This document shows positions 25,301-33,038 of a stretch of DNA of 43,236 nucleotides, piece after piece (the first letter of the stretch is position 1; every line of letters starts with the position of its first letter). Under the pieces are notes generated by a model that was not told the DNA's origin, ran no database searches, and was given only the letters and a program-made list of their open reading frames with translations. The DNA is taken from assembly GCA_020027535.1 (NCBI GenBank), contig JAHRAK010000017.1, forward strand, positions 1 through 43,236. The letters run 5' to 3'. The DNA is from Nitrospirales bacterium. GTDB taxonomy: Bacteria > Nitrospirota > Nitrospiria > Nitrospirales > UBA8639. The translations under genes and the position numbers were made by a program.

Positions 25301-26212
25301 TCAGGGGCTAAGAAAGCGTTCGAGGGCTTCACGATACTTCGCACTCGTCTGCGTGACCACCGCATCGGGCAAATGAGGCGGAGGCGGGTTGTGATCCCAG
25401 CCGACGGAGTCCAGATAGTCCCGGACGAATTGCTTGTCGAAACTGGGTTGTGATTTCCCGGGCTCATAGTGCGGCTTGGGCCAAAACCGTGAAGAGTCCG
25501 GCGTGAGCAGTTCATCGATGACCAGAAGCTGCTTCGTGTCCCGGTGCAACCCGAATTCAAATTTCGTATCCGCGATGAGAATGTCGCGTTCCTCGGCCAA
25601 GGCCGCCGCGCGCTGATACAGCGTGATGCTGACCGTCTTGACCTGTTCCACCAACTCTTCGCCGATGAGGTCTTTCATGGTGTCATAGGAAATATTTTCG
25701 TCATGCCCTTCGGTGGCCTTGGTCGAGGGGGTGAATAACGGCTCCGGGAATTTATCGGATTCCCGCAACCCCGCGGGGAGCGGCTGCGTACAAACGGTCC
25801 CCTGCGTCCGGTACTCCTTCCACGCCGACCCGGACAGGTAGCCGCGCACGATACATTCCACGGGCAACGGGTCGGCTTTCTCCACGAGCATACTGCGGCC
25901 CGCCAGAAGATCCACGTGAGGCCGGCACGACTCGGGGAATTCCTCGGGGTTCATGGTGCGCAGGTGATGCGGCACCAGGCCGCCGTCCTGCCACAGGCGA
26001 TCAAACCAGAACTTCGACAATTGCGTGAGCACGTAACCTTTGCCGGGAATCCCTTCCGGCAGAACCACGTCAAAGGCCGAAATCCGGTCGCTCGCGATCA
26101 ACAACAAGCTGTCACCGAGGTCGTACATATCCCGCACCTTGCCCTGCCGCTTCCGGCCAAGACCGGCGAGGTTCGTTTCAAACACCGCTGGAGATGTCCA
26201 CACGTCACTCAT
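25301..26212 (-). CDS. purC: Phosphoribosylaminoimidazole-succinocarboxamide synthase
   Basis: 303 residues, the longer form like the yeast and proteobacterial enzymes. Joins CAIR and aspartate with ATP in purine synthesis. Seen: GKVRDMYDLGDSLLLIASDR at the ATP loop, SAFDVVLPEGIPGKG, ECIVRGYLSGSAWKEY, EPLFTPSTKATEGHDENISY, DILIADTKFEFGLHRD with the Mg-binding residues, and LLVIDELLTPDSSRFWP. All are typical and nothing is missing. No other pur gene in the window. Confidence 0.96.
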   Translation of the reverse strand: MSDVWTSPAVFETNLAGLGRKRQGKVRDMYDLGDSLLLIASDRISAFDVVLPEGIPGKGYVLTQLSKFWFDRLWQDGGLVPHHLRTMNPEEFPESCRPHVDLLAGRSMLVEKADPLPVECIVRGYLSGSAWKEYRTQGTVCTQPLPAGLRESDKFPEPLFTPSTKATEGHDENISYDTMKDLIGEELVEQVKTVSITLYQRAAALAEERDILIADTKFEFGLHRDTKQLLVIDELLTPDSSRFWPKPHYEPGKSQPSFDKQFVRDYLDSVGWDHNPPPPHLPDAVVTQTSAKYREALERFLSP

Positions 26213-26345
26213 GGTTGGCGCTCTTTCTTTAAGGACCGTAAAAGCAACCCAATGGGAAAAACCGCACTCTAATCAGACCGATACCGTGCGTCAACGTTCT
26301 TCAGCCACCCATGGCCTCTTTGACCGTATTCACTCATTCGCTTCT

Positions 26346-26390
26346 CCCCCCTCACCCCAGCCCTCTCCCATATTGGGGAGAGGGGGTTGA
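26346..26390. repeat. CCCTCACCC-type palindromic repeat
   Basis: CCCCCTCACCCCAGCCCTCT and GGGGAGAGGGGG around CCCATATT; lies between divergent purC and the DUF3422 gene. Confidence 0.65.
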
Positions 26391-26475
26391 GTAGCAGGAG
26401 GCGTGTTCCCCTTGATCCCTCGCAAGGGATGGGGTAGAACATGGGAGCAGGCACGATCGGCAATAATCACCCTCA

Positions 26476-27879
26476 GTGAACACCATGAGTCAAAAACTTC
26501 CAGTTTCCAACCAAAGGTTTCTTCGGCACCTGCATGAACCTTCCAAGAAATATTTGGAAGAATGGTTCGACGTGCCGGCACACATTCACCACGTCGCCCA
26601 TCATATGGCAAACCCGCCGGTTGATCGCCCCCAAAGCCGGCAAGAGTTTCAACATCTTTTGCAGGGCATGGACATACCTGAAGAACATACCGTCATTCAC
26701 GAAAAGTTCGGCCATGGCGCCAAAATTGCCCCCAATGGGGACCGCCTGCTCGTCACGTGGGAAGCCCACACCGAATACTACAGTTACCAGGTCTGGCACA
26801 TACCGGACGACAAATGGAAACCGCTCGAATTCGGGCCGCTCAAGTTTCCCGACTATGCCATGCCGTTGTCACCGTTAGGCATTCAGGTCAATGCGTTGGA
26901 TATTCTGGTGCTGCCGCACACGACGCTGGGCATCGAAGAAGTCAAAAACATGATGCCCGGTCCCCAGCTCTATGGAAGCCGGATCTTCGGGGAGGATATT
27001 TCCGTGATGACCACCTTTACCCCGGATGAGTATAAACGCGAACGCTATCTCATCCTCTCACCGTCGTTTGACGTGTTGCTCACGCACGTGGCCCGCACCA
27101 TCGATACACTCGTGGCCATTGAAAACTATACACACCTGATTCTCTTCCCGTTTCACAGCTTCACCCAATCCGTGGATGAAGTCCATCAGTACGAACGACG
27201 TCATCTGTCTCAACGCGGCGTCATCACCGAGGAGATCGAGACCGCCATCCCCCAAAAACTCCAGCACTGGCTCACCGTGATGACGCAGGATTTCATGAAC
27301 GTCAGTCGCATGGCCGAATCCATGCGGTACAAACTGTCCGCGTCCGTGCCCTACGAACGCATCATTCGAGCCAACCTGGCGTTGCTGCACGAACAAGCCC
27401 TTGCGGACTGCCGGCGAATCTCCGAATACGTGGACGGGAAAACCATCGGGGTCACCGATGGGTACCAGCAATTCATCAGGCGAATCAATGCACTGGTGAA
27501 TGATTTTCAAGGATCCATTGCCGTGATCCGCACAAAGGTCGAACTCCAACTGCAAGACCAGAACCTCGCGCTGGAAAACCAGAACTTGAAGCTCCTGCGC
27601 AACATGGATAAGACGACCCGCCGCCAGGCGATCCTGCAGCATACGGTCGAGGGGTTATCGGTGATCGTCATTTCGTATTACCTGAGTGGTCTCGGCAGTT
27701 ACGTGTTCAAGGCCCTGGAAACACTGGGCTGGATTGAAAACCACGATCTGTTCTCCGGCCTGTTCGTGCCGATATCCTTGGGGATCGCGTTCGGACTTAT
27801 CCTGCTCGGCCGAAAGTTGATCTACAAACGCCGTTTCGATGATTCCGGGCCCGACCCTTCCGACCCACCCAACCATTGA
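26476..27879 (+). CDS. DUF3422 family membrane-anchored protein
   Basis: 467 residues. The family signature is clear: HPHLHEP-type opening (RFLRHLHEPSKKYLEEWFDV), FEKFGHGAK-like (VIHEKFGHGAKIAPNGDRLL), TWEAHTEYYSYQVWH, SRIFGEDISVMTTFTPDEYKR and a long helical part with LGRMVQRL-type text here reading VARTIDTLVAIENYTHLILF. Two membrane helices close the chain (SVIVISYYLSGLGSYVFKAL and LFVPISLGIAFGLILLGRKL), with most of the protein in the cytoplasm. Function unknown; helices from 225 to 380 look like a coiled coil (LQDQNLALENQNLKLLRN). Start may be ATG 26476 or the one at 26485. Confidence 0.9.
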   Translation: MNTMSQKLPVSNQRFLRHLHEPSKKYLEEWFDVPAHIHHVAHHMANPPVDRPQSRQEFQHLLQGMDIPEEHTVIHEKFGHGAKIAPNGDRLLVTWEAHTEYYSYQVWHIPDDKWKPLEFGPLKFPDYAMPLSPLGIQVNALDILVLPHTTLGIEEVKNMMPGPQLYGSRIFGEDISVMTTFTPDEYKRERYLILSPSFDVLLTHVARTIDTLVAIENYTHLILFPFHSFTQSVDEVHQYERRHLSQRGVITEEIETAIPQKLQHWLTVMTQDFMNVSRMAESMRYKLSASVPYERIIRANLALLHEQALADCRRISEYVDGKTIGVTDGYQQFIRRINALVNDFQGSIAVIRTKVELQLQDQNLALENQNLKLLRNMDKTTRRQAILQHTVEGLSVIVISYYLSGLGSYVFKALETLGWIENHDLFSGLFVPISLGIAFGLILLGRKLIYKRRFDDSGPDPSDPPNH

Positions 27880-27980
27880 CGACCGGCCCGTTCAACACCG
27901 ACAACTGAGCGATGCGTTCCTTTCGTTCAGACTGACAAAGTGGACGCGTTGTGCCTCCTTTCCGGCATTTGGTGCGAGCT

Positions 27981-28006
27981 GTCGGGTTACGCGACGCTCA
28001 CCCGAC
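27981..28006. repeat. REP-like palindrome
   Basis: GTCGGGTTACGCGACGCTCA then CCCGAC; follows the DUF3422 gene and precedes the vapBC promoter. Confidence 0.7.
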
Positions 28007-28029
28007 CGACCCTGAACGAACACGGCACA

Positions 28030-28058
28030 TTGACAAGAAAGTCCGGCCTGCCTATTGT
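28030..28058 (+). promoter_or_regulatory. Sigma-70 promoter of vapBC
   Basis: TTGACA (28030-28035), 17 bases, TATTGT (28053-28058). The start of RNA would fall inside the operator that follows. Confidence 0.7.
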
Positions 28059-28077
28059 ATGTGTAGACGCTACACAT
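28059..28077 (+). promoter_or_regulatory. vapBC operator palindrome
   Basis: ATGTGTAG-ACG-CTACACAT: two eight-base arms match perfectly around three bases. It adjoins the -10 box and ends 11 bases before the vapB ATG, the right place for VapBC autorepression. Confidence 0.7.
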
Positions 28078-28088
28078 GGAGGTTCCTC

Positions 28089-28301
28089 ATGGCGACTAAT
28101 TTAGCCATTGATGATCGGTTGTTACAGAAAGCGGTTCAAGCAGGAAAGCTCCGCACGAAAAAGGAAACCGTGACCAAAGCGTTGGAAGAGTTCATCCAAC
28201 GACGGCAGCAACGCAAAATCCTGCGCGTGTGCGGGACGTTTGAATTTCGCGAGGATTGGGATTACAAAGCTGATCGGCACGGCCGTGAATCTCGTCGTTG
28301 A
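28089..28301 (+). CDS. vapB: VapB-type antitoxin
   Basis: 70 residues from an ATG preceded by GGAGG at six bases. NLAIDDRLLQKAVQAGKLRT followed by KKETVTKALEEFIQRRQQ is the ribbon-helix-helix N-terminus of VapB2-like antitoxins; the tail with GTFEFREDWDYKADRHGRES should bind the toxin groove. The end overlaps vapC by 17 bases, so translation of the two is coupled. Confidence 0.88.
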   Translation: MATNLAIDDRLLQKAVQAGKLRTKKETVTKALEEFIQRRQQRKILRVCGTFEFREDWDYKADRHGRESRR

Positions 28302-28707
28302 CACGTCGGTGTGGTCCCTAATCCTGCGGCGACCGCAGGTGAAAGTCGACAATCCATTCGTCCAGGCCTTTCGCCGCCACCTGATGGCCGAAGACGGTCT
28401 ATTCCTGATCGGCAATATTCTCCAAGAACTGCTGGATGGCCTTCGTTCCCGGAGCCAGTTCCAACGCCTCACACGAAGTCTGGAGCCTTTCCCACTCCTC
28501 GTCCCCAACCGCGCGACCCATATCGAGGCAGCCCGTCTAAGAACCGCGTGTCGGGAAAAAGGAGTCCAGGCCGGTCCCGTCAATTGCCTGATTGCCGCAA
28601 TCTGCATTGAACAGGGCTTCCCCTTGTTGACTGCCGATCGAGATTTTCTCCGCATCGCACGCGATTCGGAGTTGGTGGTTTTGCCGCCTTTGAAAGAAGC
28701 CGGTTAA
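28285..28707 (+). CDS. vapC: VapC-type PIN-domain toxin
   Basis: 140 residues from the GTG at 28285; the frame opens at 28240 but earlier residues read through vapB and are not PIN-like. PIN-domain RNases use three or four acidic residues with Mg. Present are Asp6 in LVVDTSVWSL, Glu48 in NILQELLDGL and Asp118/Asp120 in TADRDF. At the position that is often Asp before CLIAA, the sequence has Asn100 (codon AAT in GPVNCLIAAICIE). If that residue is needed in this subfamily, the toxin is weak or dead; some PIN groups may tolerate it. The rest, including RTACREKGVQAGP, is typical. Confidence 0.87.
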   Translation: MNLVVDTSVWSLILRRPQVKVDNPFVQAFRRHLMAEDGLFLIGNILQELLDGLRSRSQFQRLTRSLEPFPLLVPNRATHIEAARLRTACREKGVQAGPVNCLIAAICIEQGFPLLTADRDFLRIARDSELVVLPPLKEAG

Positions 28708-28824
28708 TTCAGTACCGGTCTGCGTAACCGGCGCACACCTGCCCTTCCCTTCGGTGATCCAGTTCCCCTCTTCCCCACCCCATTGCTTGTGCATCCTCCG
28801 ATAATTTACGGCCCGTTGATTCCG

Positions 28825-28843
28825 CCGTAACGCCACCGTAACG
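28825..28843 (+). promoter_or_regulatory. Direct repeat resembling a Pho box before the porin gene
   Basis: CCGTAACG occurs twice, 11 bases apart (28825-28832, 28836-28843). PhoB boxes are paired seven-base direct repeats with 11-base period set in place of the -35 box; TCTAAA at 28851 could be the -10. The core differs from the enteric CTGTCAT. Confidence 0.4.
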
Positions 28844-28936
28844 ACAATCTTCTAAACCTTTTCGCGTATGAATTTGTATCAGGCGCAAATCAAGACTTCC
28901 ATGCCATTTACCATTCATTCGAGAAGAGATTGCCTT

Positions 28937-30412
28937 ATGAGCATTCAGCGAGGGATCTTTGGAATTGTGGCACTGTTTGTCATGATGGCCTTCATGCCGT
29001 CGCCGGCGACGGCAATGGACGGGGACTTACTCCTGGAAATCTTGCTGGAAAAAGGCATCATCACAAAGGATGAGGTGACTCAGATCAAAGCCGAAGAAAA
29101 GAAGCGGGAAGCCGCAAAAGCCGCGGATCAAGCCAAGAAGAAACCTGAGGTCAAAGTCGATGTCGTGAAAGAGAAGCAGCAAACCGTAAAAGCTGCTGAG
29201 CAAGCCAAGAAGAAAGCCGGGGTCCACGTCGGCTACGGGAAAAAGGGTTTTACTCTGGCCACTACGGACGGGGTATTCAAAACCAAGATCCAATGGCGGA
29301 CTCAAGGCCGGTACACCTTTCCCGAACGGTCAGACCCACGCGACAAGAAGGCTTTTGAAGATAACGAAGAAAGTACATTCGAGCTTCGTCGGATACGGCT
29401 GAAGGTCGGAGGACACGGATATCGACCCTGGCTCAAATACTATCTTGAGGTGGATTGGCAGCCCGGCCGTGACTTCGATGATGACTCGGAAGCCGCTTCC
29501 GCCAGAATGATCGATTGGCGCATCATGTTGGAGAAATATCAATGGGCCAAGTTGCGGATCGGTCAATGGAAAATCAATTACAACCGGGAGCGGGTCGACT
29601 CCTCAGGGAAACAGACCATGGTGGAACGGTCCATCATGAATCGTATCTTTACCATTGATCGGCAAATCGGCGCGATGTTGTACGGCCGCGTGAATCCCGG
29701 GACGATCCTCGATGCGAACTATTACCTCGGAATTTTTTCCGGCGGCGGTCGGGGCATGGCCAAAAATGACGACGATAATATGATGTACGTGGGGCGCCTC
29801 CAATGGAACGTGTTCGGCCGGGAGCTCAAATGGCGACAAAGCGACGTCAAATTCCACAAGAAACCCACGGCAAGTGTCTCGTTCGGCGCCTATACGAACA
29901 AGGGTAAATGTACGCGATGGTCGTCTGGCGGGTGCGGAAACTTGAGTGGCTTTACCAGTCCTGCGAGCGATGCCGTTCAAGATGGCCGGTTCCAAACCAG
30001 CGGGATGCAGTTCGGGTCGGCCTTTAAGTACCGCGGTTTTGCCTGGCAACATGAAACGCATTGGAAGAGAATTAAGGATTCCGGCAATGCTGACGAGGGC
30101 ATAGCCCCAATAAATGGAGGGGTGACAAATATGTTGGGAGGCTATTTGCAAGCCGGCTATTTCCCGCACGGTCTCATTTCGGCCGTTCCCAAGCCATTGG
30201 AGATCGCCTTCCGGTATTCACACGTCGATCCGAACACCGACGCTCCCGGAGACAGGCGCCAGGAATTTACCACGGGCCTCAATTGGTTCTTTGCCGGGCA
30301 TCGCAACAAGCTGACGCTCGACGCCTCGCACCTGACGCTGGAGAACCCAACCCCTAACTTGCCAGCCTACGCTGAACAGCGTGTCCGTCTCCAGTGGGAC
30401 GTGTCCTTCTGA
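28937..30412 (+). CDS. Outer-membrane porin of the OprO/OprP (phosphate-selective) type
   Basis: 491 residues from the ATG at 28937, chosen because the signal peptide (IFGIVALFVMMAFMPSPATA) then sits correctly. The mature protein opens with LLEILLEKGIITKDEVTQIK, the usual start of this family, then a Lys/Ala-rich coiled coil with two near copies of VKxxxQAKKKxxV. From about residue 100 the chain is a 16- or 18-strand barrel: TKIQWRTQGRYTFPE, FELRRIRLKVGGHGYRPWLK, LRIGQWKINYNRERVDSSGK, ending in RVRLQWDVSF, the C-terminal Phe signal for outer-membrane insertion. The ion it passes cannot be read from sequence; the phosphate genes nearby and the Pho-like repeat suggest phosphate. Confidence 0.85.
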   Translation: MSIQRGIFGIVALFVMMAFMPSPATAMDGDLLLEILLEKGIITKDEVTQIKAEEKKREAAKAADQAKKKPEVKVDVVKEKQQTVKAAEQAKKKAGVHVGYGKKGFTLATTDGVFKTKIQWRTQGRYTFPERSDPRDKKAFEDNEESTFELRRIRLKVGGHGYRPWLKYYLEVDWQPGRDFDDDSEAASARMIDWRIMLEKYQWAKLRIGQWKINYNRERVDSSGKQTMVERSIMNRIFTIDRQIGAMLYGRVNPGTILDANYYLGIFSGGGRGMAKNDDDNMMYVGRLQWNVFGRELKWRQSDVKFHKKPTASVSFGAYTNKGKCTRWSSGGCGNLSGFTSPASDAVQDGRFQTSGMQFGSAFKYRGFAWQHETHWKRIKDSGNADEGIAPINGGVTNMLGGYLQAGYFPHGLISAVPKPLEIAFRYSHVDPNTDAPGDRRQEFTTGLNWFFAGHRNKLTLDASHLTLENPTPNLPAYAEQRVRLQWDVSF

Positions 30413-30429
30413 TCGATCTCTTTTCCTGA

Positions 30430-30489
30430 GAGGAGCGTTGACTCCTCCTGTAGAGAAGCTCCCTGGATGCTGACGTTCCAGGGAGCTTC
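30430..30489 (+). terminator. Two hairpins after the porin gene
   Basis: GAGGAG-CGTTGA-CTCCTC (30430-30447) and then a 13-base stem (30455-30467 with 30477-30489, arms GAAGCTCCCTGGA and TCCAGGGAGCTTC). Only short T runs follow, so termination efficiency is uncertain, but the second stem is very stable. Confidence 0.6.
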
Positions 30490-30595
30490 CTTCCCCCTTA
30501 TCCCCTCTCCTGTGTGGCGATGGACCGATTCCCGTCGACGGGTAAACCGGGAGTAAACGTCACTTCGCTTCACTCAGGAACATCTCTGTCCCATC

Positions 30596-30641
30596 TTGAC
30601 AAAATGACGACTTCTCCCCCATAGTTTCCAAAAAGGAAACT
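30596..30641 (+). promoter_or_regulatory. Promoter and operator of higBA
   Basis: TTGACA (30596-30601), 18 bases, CATAGT (30620-30625). Overlapping it, AGTTTCC-AAAAA-GGAAACT (30623-30641) is a perfect seven-base inverted repeat, a likely HigA operator. Confidence 0.55.
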
Positions 30642-30659
30642 TTTGGCAAGGGGAAAACA

Positions 30660-30971
30660 TTGCACGTTATATCCAGAAAACCTTTTTGCAATGCTGCAGC
30701 AAGGTATCCGAATGACGCGGCGGCTATTGACCGAACGTATAAGGTTTTACGTAACGGCACCTTTAAGCGCCCGGATGACCTGAGAAAAGTGTTTCCCTCA
30801 CTGGACAACTTTACACATGAGGACAAATGGTGGGTCATTGATATAGGCGGGAACAACCTGCGGCTGATTGCCTTTATCGAGTTCAAAGACAACCGCGTGT
30901 ACGTCAAGCACATTGTGAACCATGCTGAATATGACAGGCTTTCCGGACAATACGAAAGGAGGGAAAAATAA
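30660..30971 (+). CDS. higB: HigB-type mRNA interferase toxin
   Basis: 103 residues from a TTG at 30660, with AAGGGG six bases before; no ATG fits. The HigB fold is clear: HVISRKPFCNAAARYPNDAA, DDLRKVFPSLDNFTHEDKWW, VIDIGGNNLRLIAFIEFKDN and the ending VYVKHIVNHAEYDRL, whose His and Tyr are the usual catalytic residues of this RelE-like ribosome-dependent RNase group. Toxin precedes antitoxin, as is normal for hig. The region is much more AT-rich than its surroundings. Confidence 0.9.
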   Translation: MHVISRKPFCNAAARYPNDAAAIDRTYKVLRNGTFKRPDDLRKVFPSLDNFTHEDKWWVIDIGGNNLRLIAFIEFKDNRVYVKHIVNHAEYDRLSGQYERREK

Positions 30972-31058
30972 TCACGGGAAAATAAAGTTGAATCGTTGAT
31001 CAGTCCCATATTCACACATACAATAAAAAGGATAAAATTATAAAGGAGATCTATTGAT

Positions 31059-31496
31059 ATGGGATTTACGGCCATTAAAAAAAAGGCCTCTGTGCTTTTC
31101 AGGGAGGCGTCTTTTATCAGTCAGATCAGGAACAAACGCGACTATGAACGGGCCATGACCCTCATGGACGAATTGATCGAAGATTACGATAACCAAAAAG
31201 CATTGATTGACGTGCTTTCTGTTTCAATCGCGCGGTGGGAAAATACGTCTCCTGAATTCAATGCGTTCAATGACCGCATTAAAAATCTCGATAACGGCAT
31301 AGCGACGCTGAAAGTCATCATGGAGCAACATCACCTGGGGGTTGCCGACCTGCCGGAGATTGGCAGCAAGTCACTAGTGTCCAGAATATTACGCGGAGAT
31401 CGCCGTCTGACGCGCAATCACATCGAAGCATTGAGTCAACGATTTGACATAAATCCCGCGTTGTTTTTTCAGGTGAATCAGGGCCGGGACAATTGA
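31059..31496 (+). CDS. higA: HigA-type antitoxin with C-terminal HTH
   Basis: 145 residues. AAAGGAG stands before the ATG. The N-terminal helices (ERAMTLMDELIEDYDNQKAL then IDVLSVSIARWENTSPEF) neutralise the toxin in this long HigA group, and the C-terminal part (LPEIGSKSLVSRILRGDRRL, RNHIEALSQRFDINPALFF) is a Xre-like helix-turn-helix that binds the operator. Follows higB after 87 AT-rich bases. Confidence 0.9.
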   Translation: MGFTAIKKKASVLFREASFISQIRNKRDYERAMTLMDELIEDYDNQKALIDVLSVSIARWENTSPEFNAFNDRIKNLDNGIATLKVIMEQHHLGVADLPEIGSKSLVSRILRGDRRLTRNHIEALSQRFDINPALFFQVNQGRDN

Positions 31497-31543
31497 AAAA
31501 GGAGCTACTGCAATGACCGAGCGTGCCAGTATCGCTCCATGTG

Positions 31544-32206
31544 TTACCGTAATTCCTTAAACCGGACCCCGGCTTGCCACGGCTTTCCCGTGACGATGGT
31601 GCCGAAGGTTTCTTTTTGCGGTGGGGCCATGAATTGAGGGGGATCAAACACCAGCTGGCCGGGTTGCGGCTCAAGCTGTTTGAGGGGCTGGAGTCTGACG
31701 GGTGAGTGGTATTCTTCGACATCCTGCCAAATTTCGGTCTGGGCCGCATGATTGCTGAGGATCACGTACAGCACGTTGCCCTGAATGAACAGCCCTCCGG
31801 AAGTCGTCAGTTCGTGCAGGTTGGAAATCTCCCCGCGCTCATAAAAGGTGACGACTTCGTTCGGCTGCGCCAAGCCGAACCCCTGGGCCAGCAGGGGCGC
31901 AAAAAATGCGATTTCGTTTTGATTGAAGACAGGGTAACGCTCCGATTGGCCCCCACCCAACAACGGCAAAGAGACGGCGGAGCTTCGGCGTTCGACGTAC
32001 AACCCTTTCAGCACGTTGGCTATGTCGCTGTTCTTGAGAAACGCCGGATGGGAAAACCCATCCCCCCGGCTGTTCTCGGAAACAATTTGAAGCCCGACCT
32101 CCCGATTGGGGTCCGCATAGACTTTCTGGGTCACAACGTGGGGGGGGCCGCCGCAAGCGGCGAGCAGCCACACCATACTCAATCCGAGTCCTGCCAAGAC
32201 GTTCAT
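31544..32206 (-). CDS. Lipoprotein of unknown function
   Basis: About 220 residues from the ATG at 32206 (AAAGGAG 11 bases upstream); ATGs at 32230 and 32266 are alternatives. A lipobox is visible in MVWLLAACGG, so the mature chain starts at that Cys and is lipid-anchored. The rest has few motifs: QKVYADPNREVGLQIVSENS, IWQDVEEYHSPVRLQPLKQL. Parts such as FDPPQFMAPP recall small bacterial lipoproteins with beta structure. No family recognised. Confidence 0.75.
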   Translation of the reverse strand: MNVLAGLGLSMVWLLAACGGPPHVVTQKVYADPNREVGLQIVSENSRGDGFSHPAFLKNSDIANVLKGLYVERRSSAVSLPLLGGGQSERYPVFNQNEIAFFAPLLAQGFGLAQPNEVVTFYERGEISNLHELTTSGGLFIQGNVLYVILSNHAAQTEIWQDVEEYHSPVRLQPLKQLEPQPGQLVFDPPQFMAPPQKETFGTIVTGKPWQAGVRFKELR

Positions 32207-32514
32207 CCTTCTTTCCACTCCTTTCTTCATGAAACGCTTTCTTTCGGGACTGATGGAAGGCGTCATCTCTACCTCCCCTTACCCCTCCTTACAAAGGAGG
32301 GGAAAAAACTGTGGCATGAAGCACAGTCCAAACTATGGCCAAAAATGCATCAATGCTAATACACGGGGCCACATCCTAGCATAACGTCACGACAAAGTTC
32401 CCCGTTTGCGCGGAGCATTCCGGCGATTTCGGTATTTGTTTACTTGACCCTAACGTCGCGGAAATCTTCCCTTTACATTGCGTGGATATTCTACCACCGG
32501 CAGGAAGGAGGCCT

Positions 32515-32673
32515 ATGCTTCGTATCGAAAAACTCATGAAACGAAACTTGATTTCCGTTCGGAGCGATGAAATCCGTGGCCGAGTTGAAGTATTCGTTCG
32601 GCAAGAATTGGGGCCGTTTTTTCGCGACCGGGGCAAAGAAGGGAGGGCGGACACGCAGGTCCGCCCCTACTGA
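32515..32673 (+). CDS. Doubtful short ORF ending in repeat sequence
   Basis: 52 codons from an ATG preceded by GGAAGGAGG at four bases. The first 30 residues (MLRIEKLMKRNLISVRSDEI) look protein-like and recall the start of CBS-domain proteins, but the last ten (RADTQVRPY) are encoded by an inverted repeat GGGCGGACACGCAGGTCCGC. Probably a gene start cut off by a repeat. Confidence 0.3.
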   Translation: MLRIEKLMKRNLISVRSDEIRGRVEVFVRQELGPFFRDRGKEGRADTQVRPY

Positions 32674-32790
32674 ACCCCCCTGCCCCCCTTATCAGGGGGG
32701 AGCGGAGTTCTGCCGTCCCCCTGAGAAGGGGGATTGAGCCTGTCCTGAGCGTAGCCGCGCGAAGTCGAAGGGAGCCTGTCGAAGGGGGGG
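32645..32790. repeat. Mosaic of palindromic repeats
   Basis: GGGCGGACACGCAGGTCCGC; CCCCCC-TTATCA-GGGGGG; CCCCCTGAGAAGGGGG; and GAGCCTGTCCTGAGCGTAGC with a following GAAGTCGAAGGG, the last shared with REP copies at 33559 and 36112. Confidence 0.6.
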
Positions 32791-32871
32791 TTGTCGTTCA
32801 AAGGCGAGGGAAAGAAAAAACGGAACGTGTCAACGAATGACGGAACATTTACAATCCTTGACTCCCCCTCC

Positions 32872-32970
32872 TGTCATCCCCGACCTGATCGGGGCTCCAG
32901 GGTTTTTGCTTTTCCTTCGTTTGTAAAAACAACGACACTGGATTCCCGCTAACTACCTGCGGGAATGACA
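32872..32970. repeat. TGTCATCCC...GGGAATGACA element, complete copy
   Basis: 99 bases: left end TGTCATCCCCGACCTGATCG with GGGGCTCCAGGG, a T-rich middle, right end TGGATTCCCGC...GCGGGAATGACA. Ends are inverted repeats, MITE-like. Confidence 0.7.
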
Positions 32971-33038
32971 GAGGGAGAAACTGCTAAGATGACGGACGGG
33001 GGGAATCGTGTTACACTTTTTTCCCCGAGGCCCCGACC

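Larger units (their letters stand above)
32267..33038. other. 772-base gap dominated by repeats
   Basis: Contains CCCCTCCTTACAAAGGAGGG (32290-32310), an uncertain short ORF (32515-32673), a mosaic of GC-rich palindromes (32645-32790) and one full TGTCATCCC...GGGAATGACA element (32872-32970). No long gene on either strand. Confidence 0.6.

Noticed and set aside
32645-32970. CRISPR array
   Set aside because: Repeats are palindromes of different kinds without equal spacers; no cas gene in the window.
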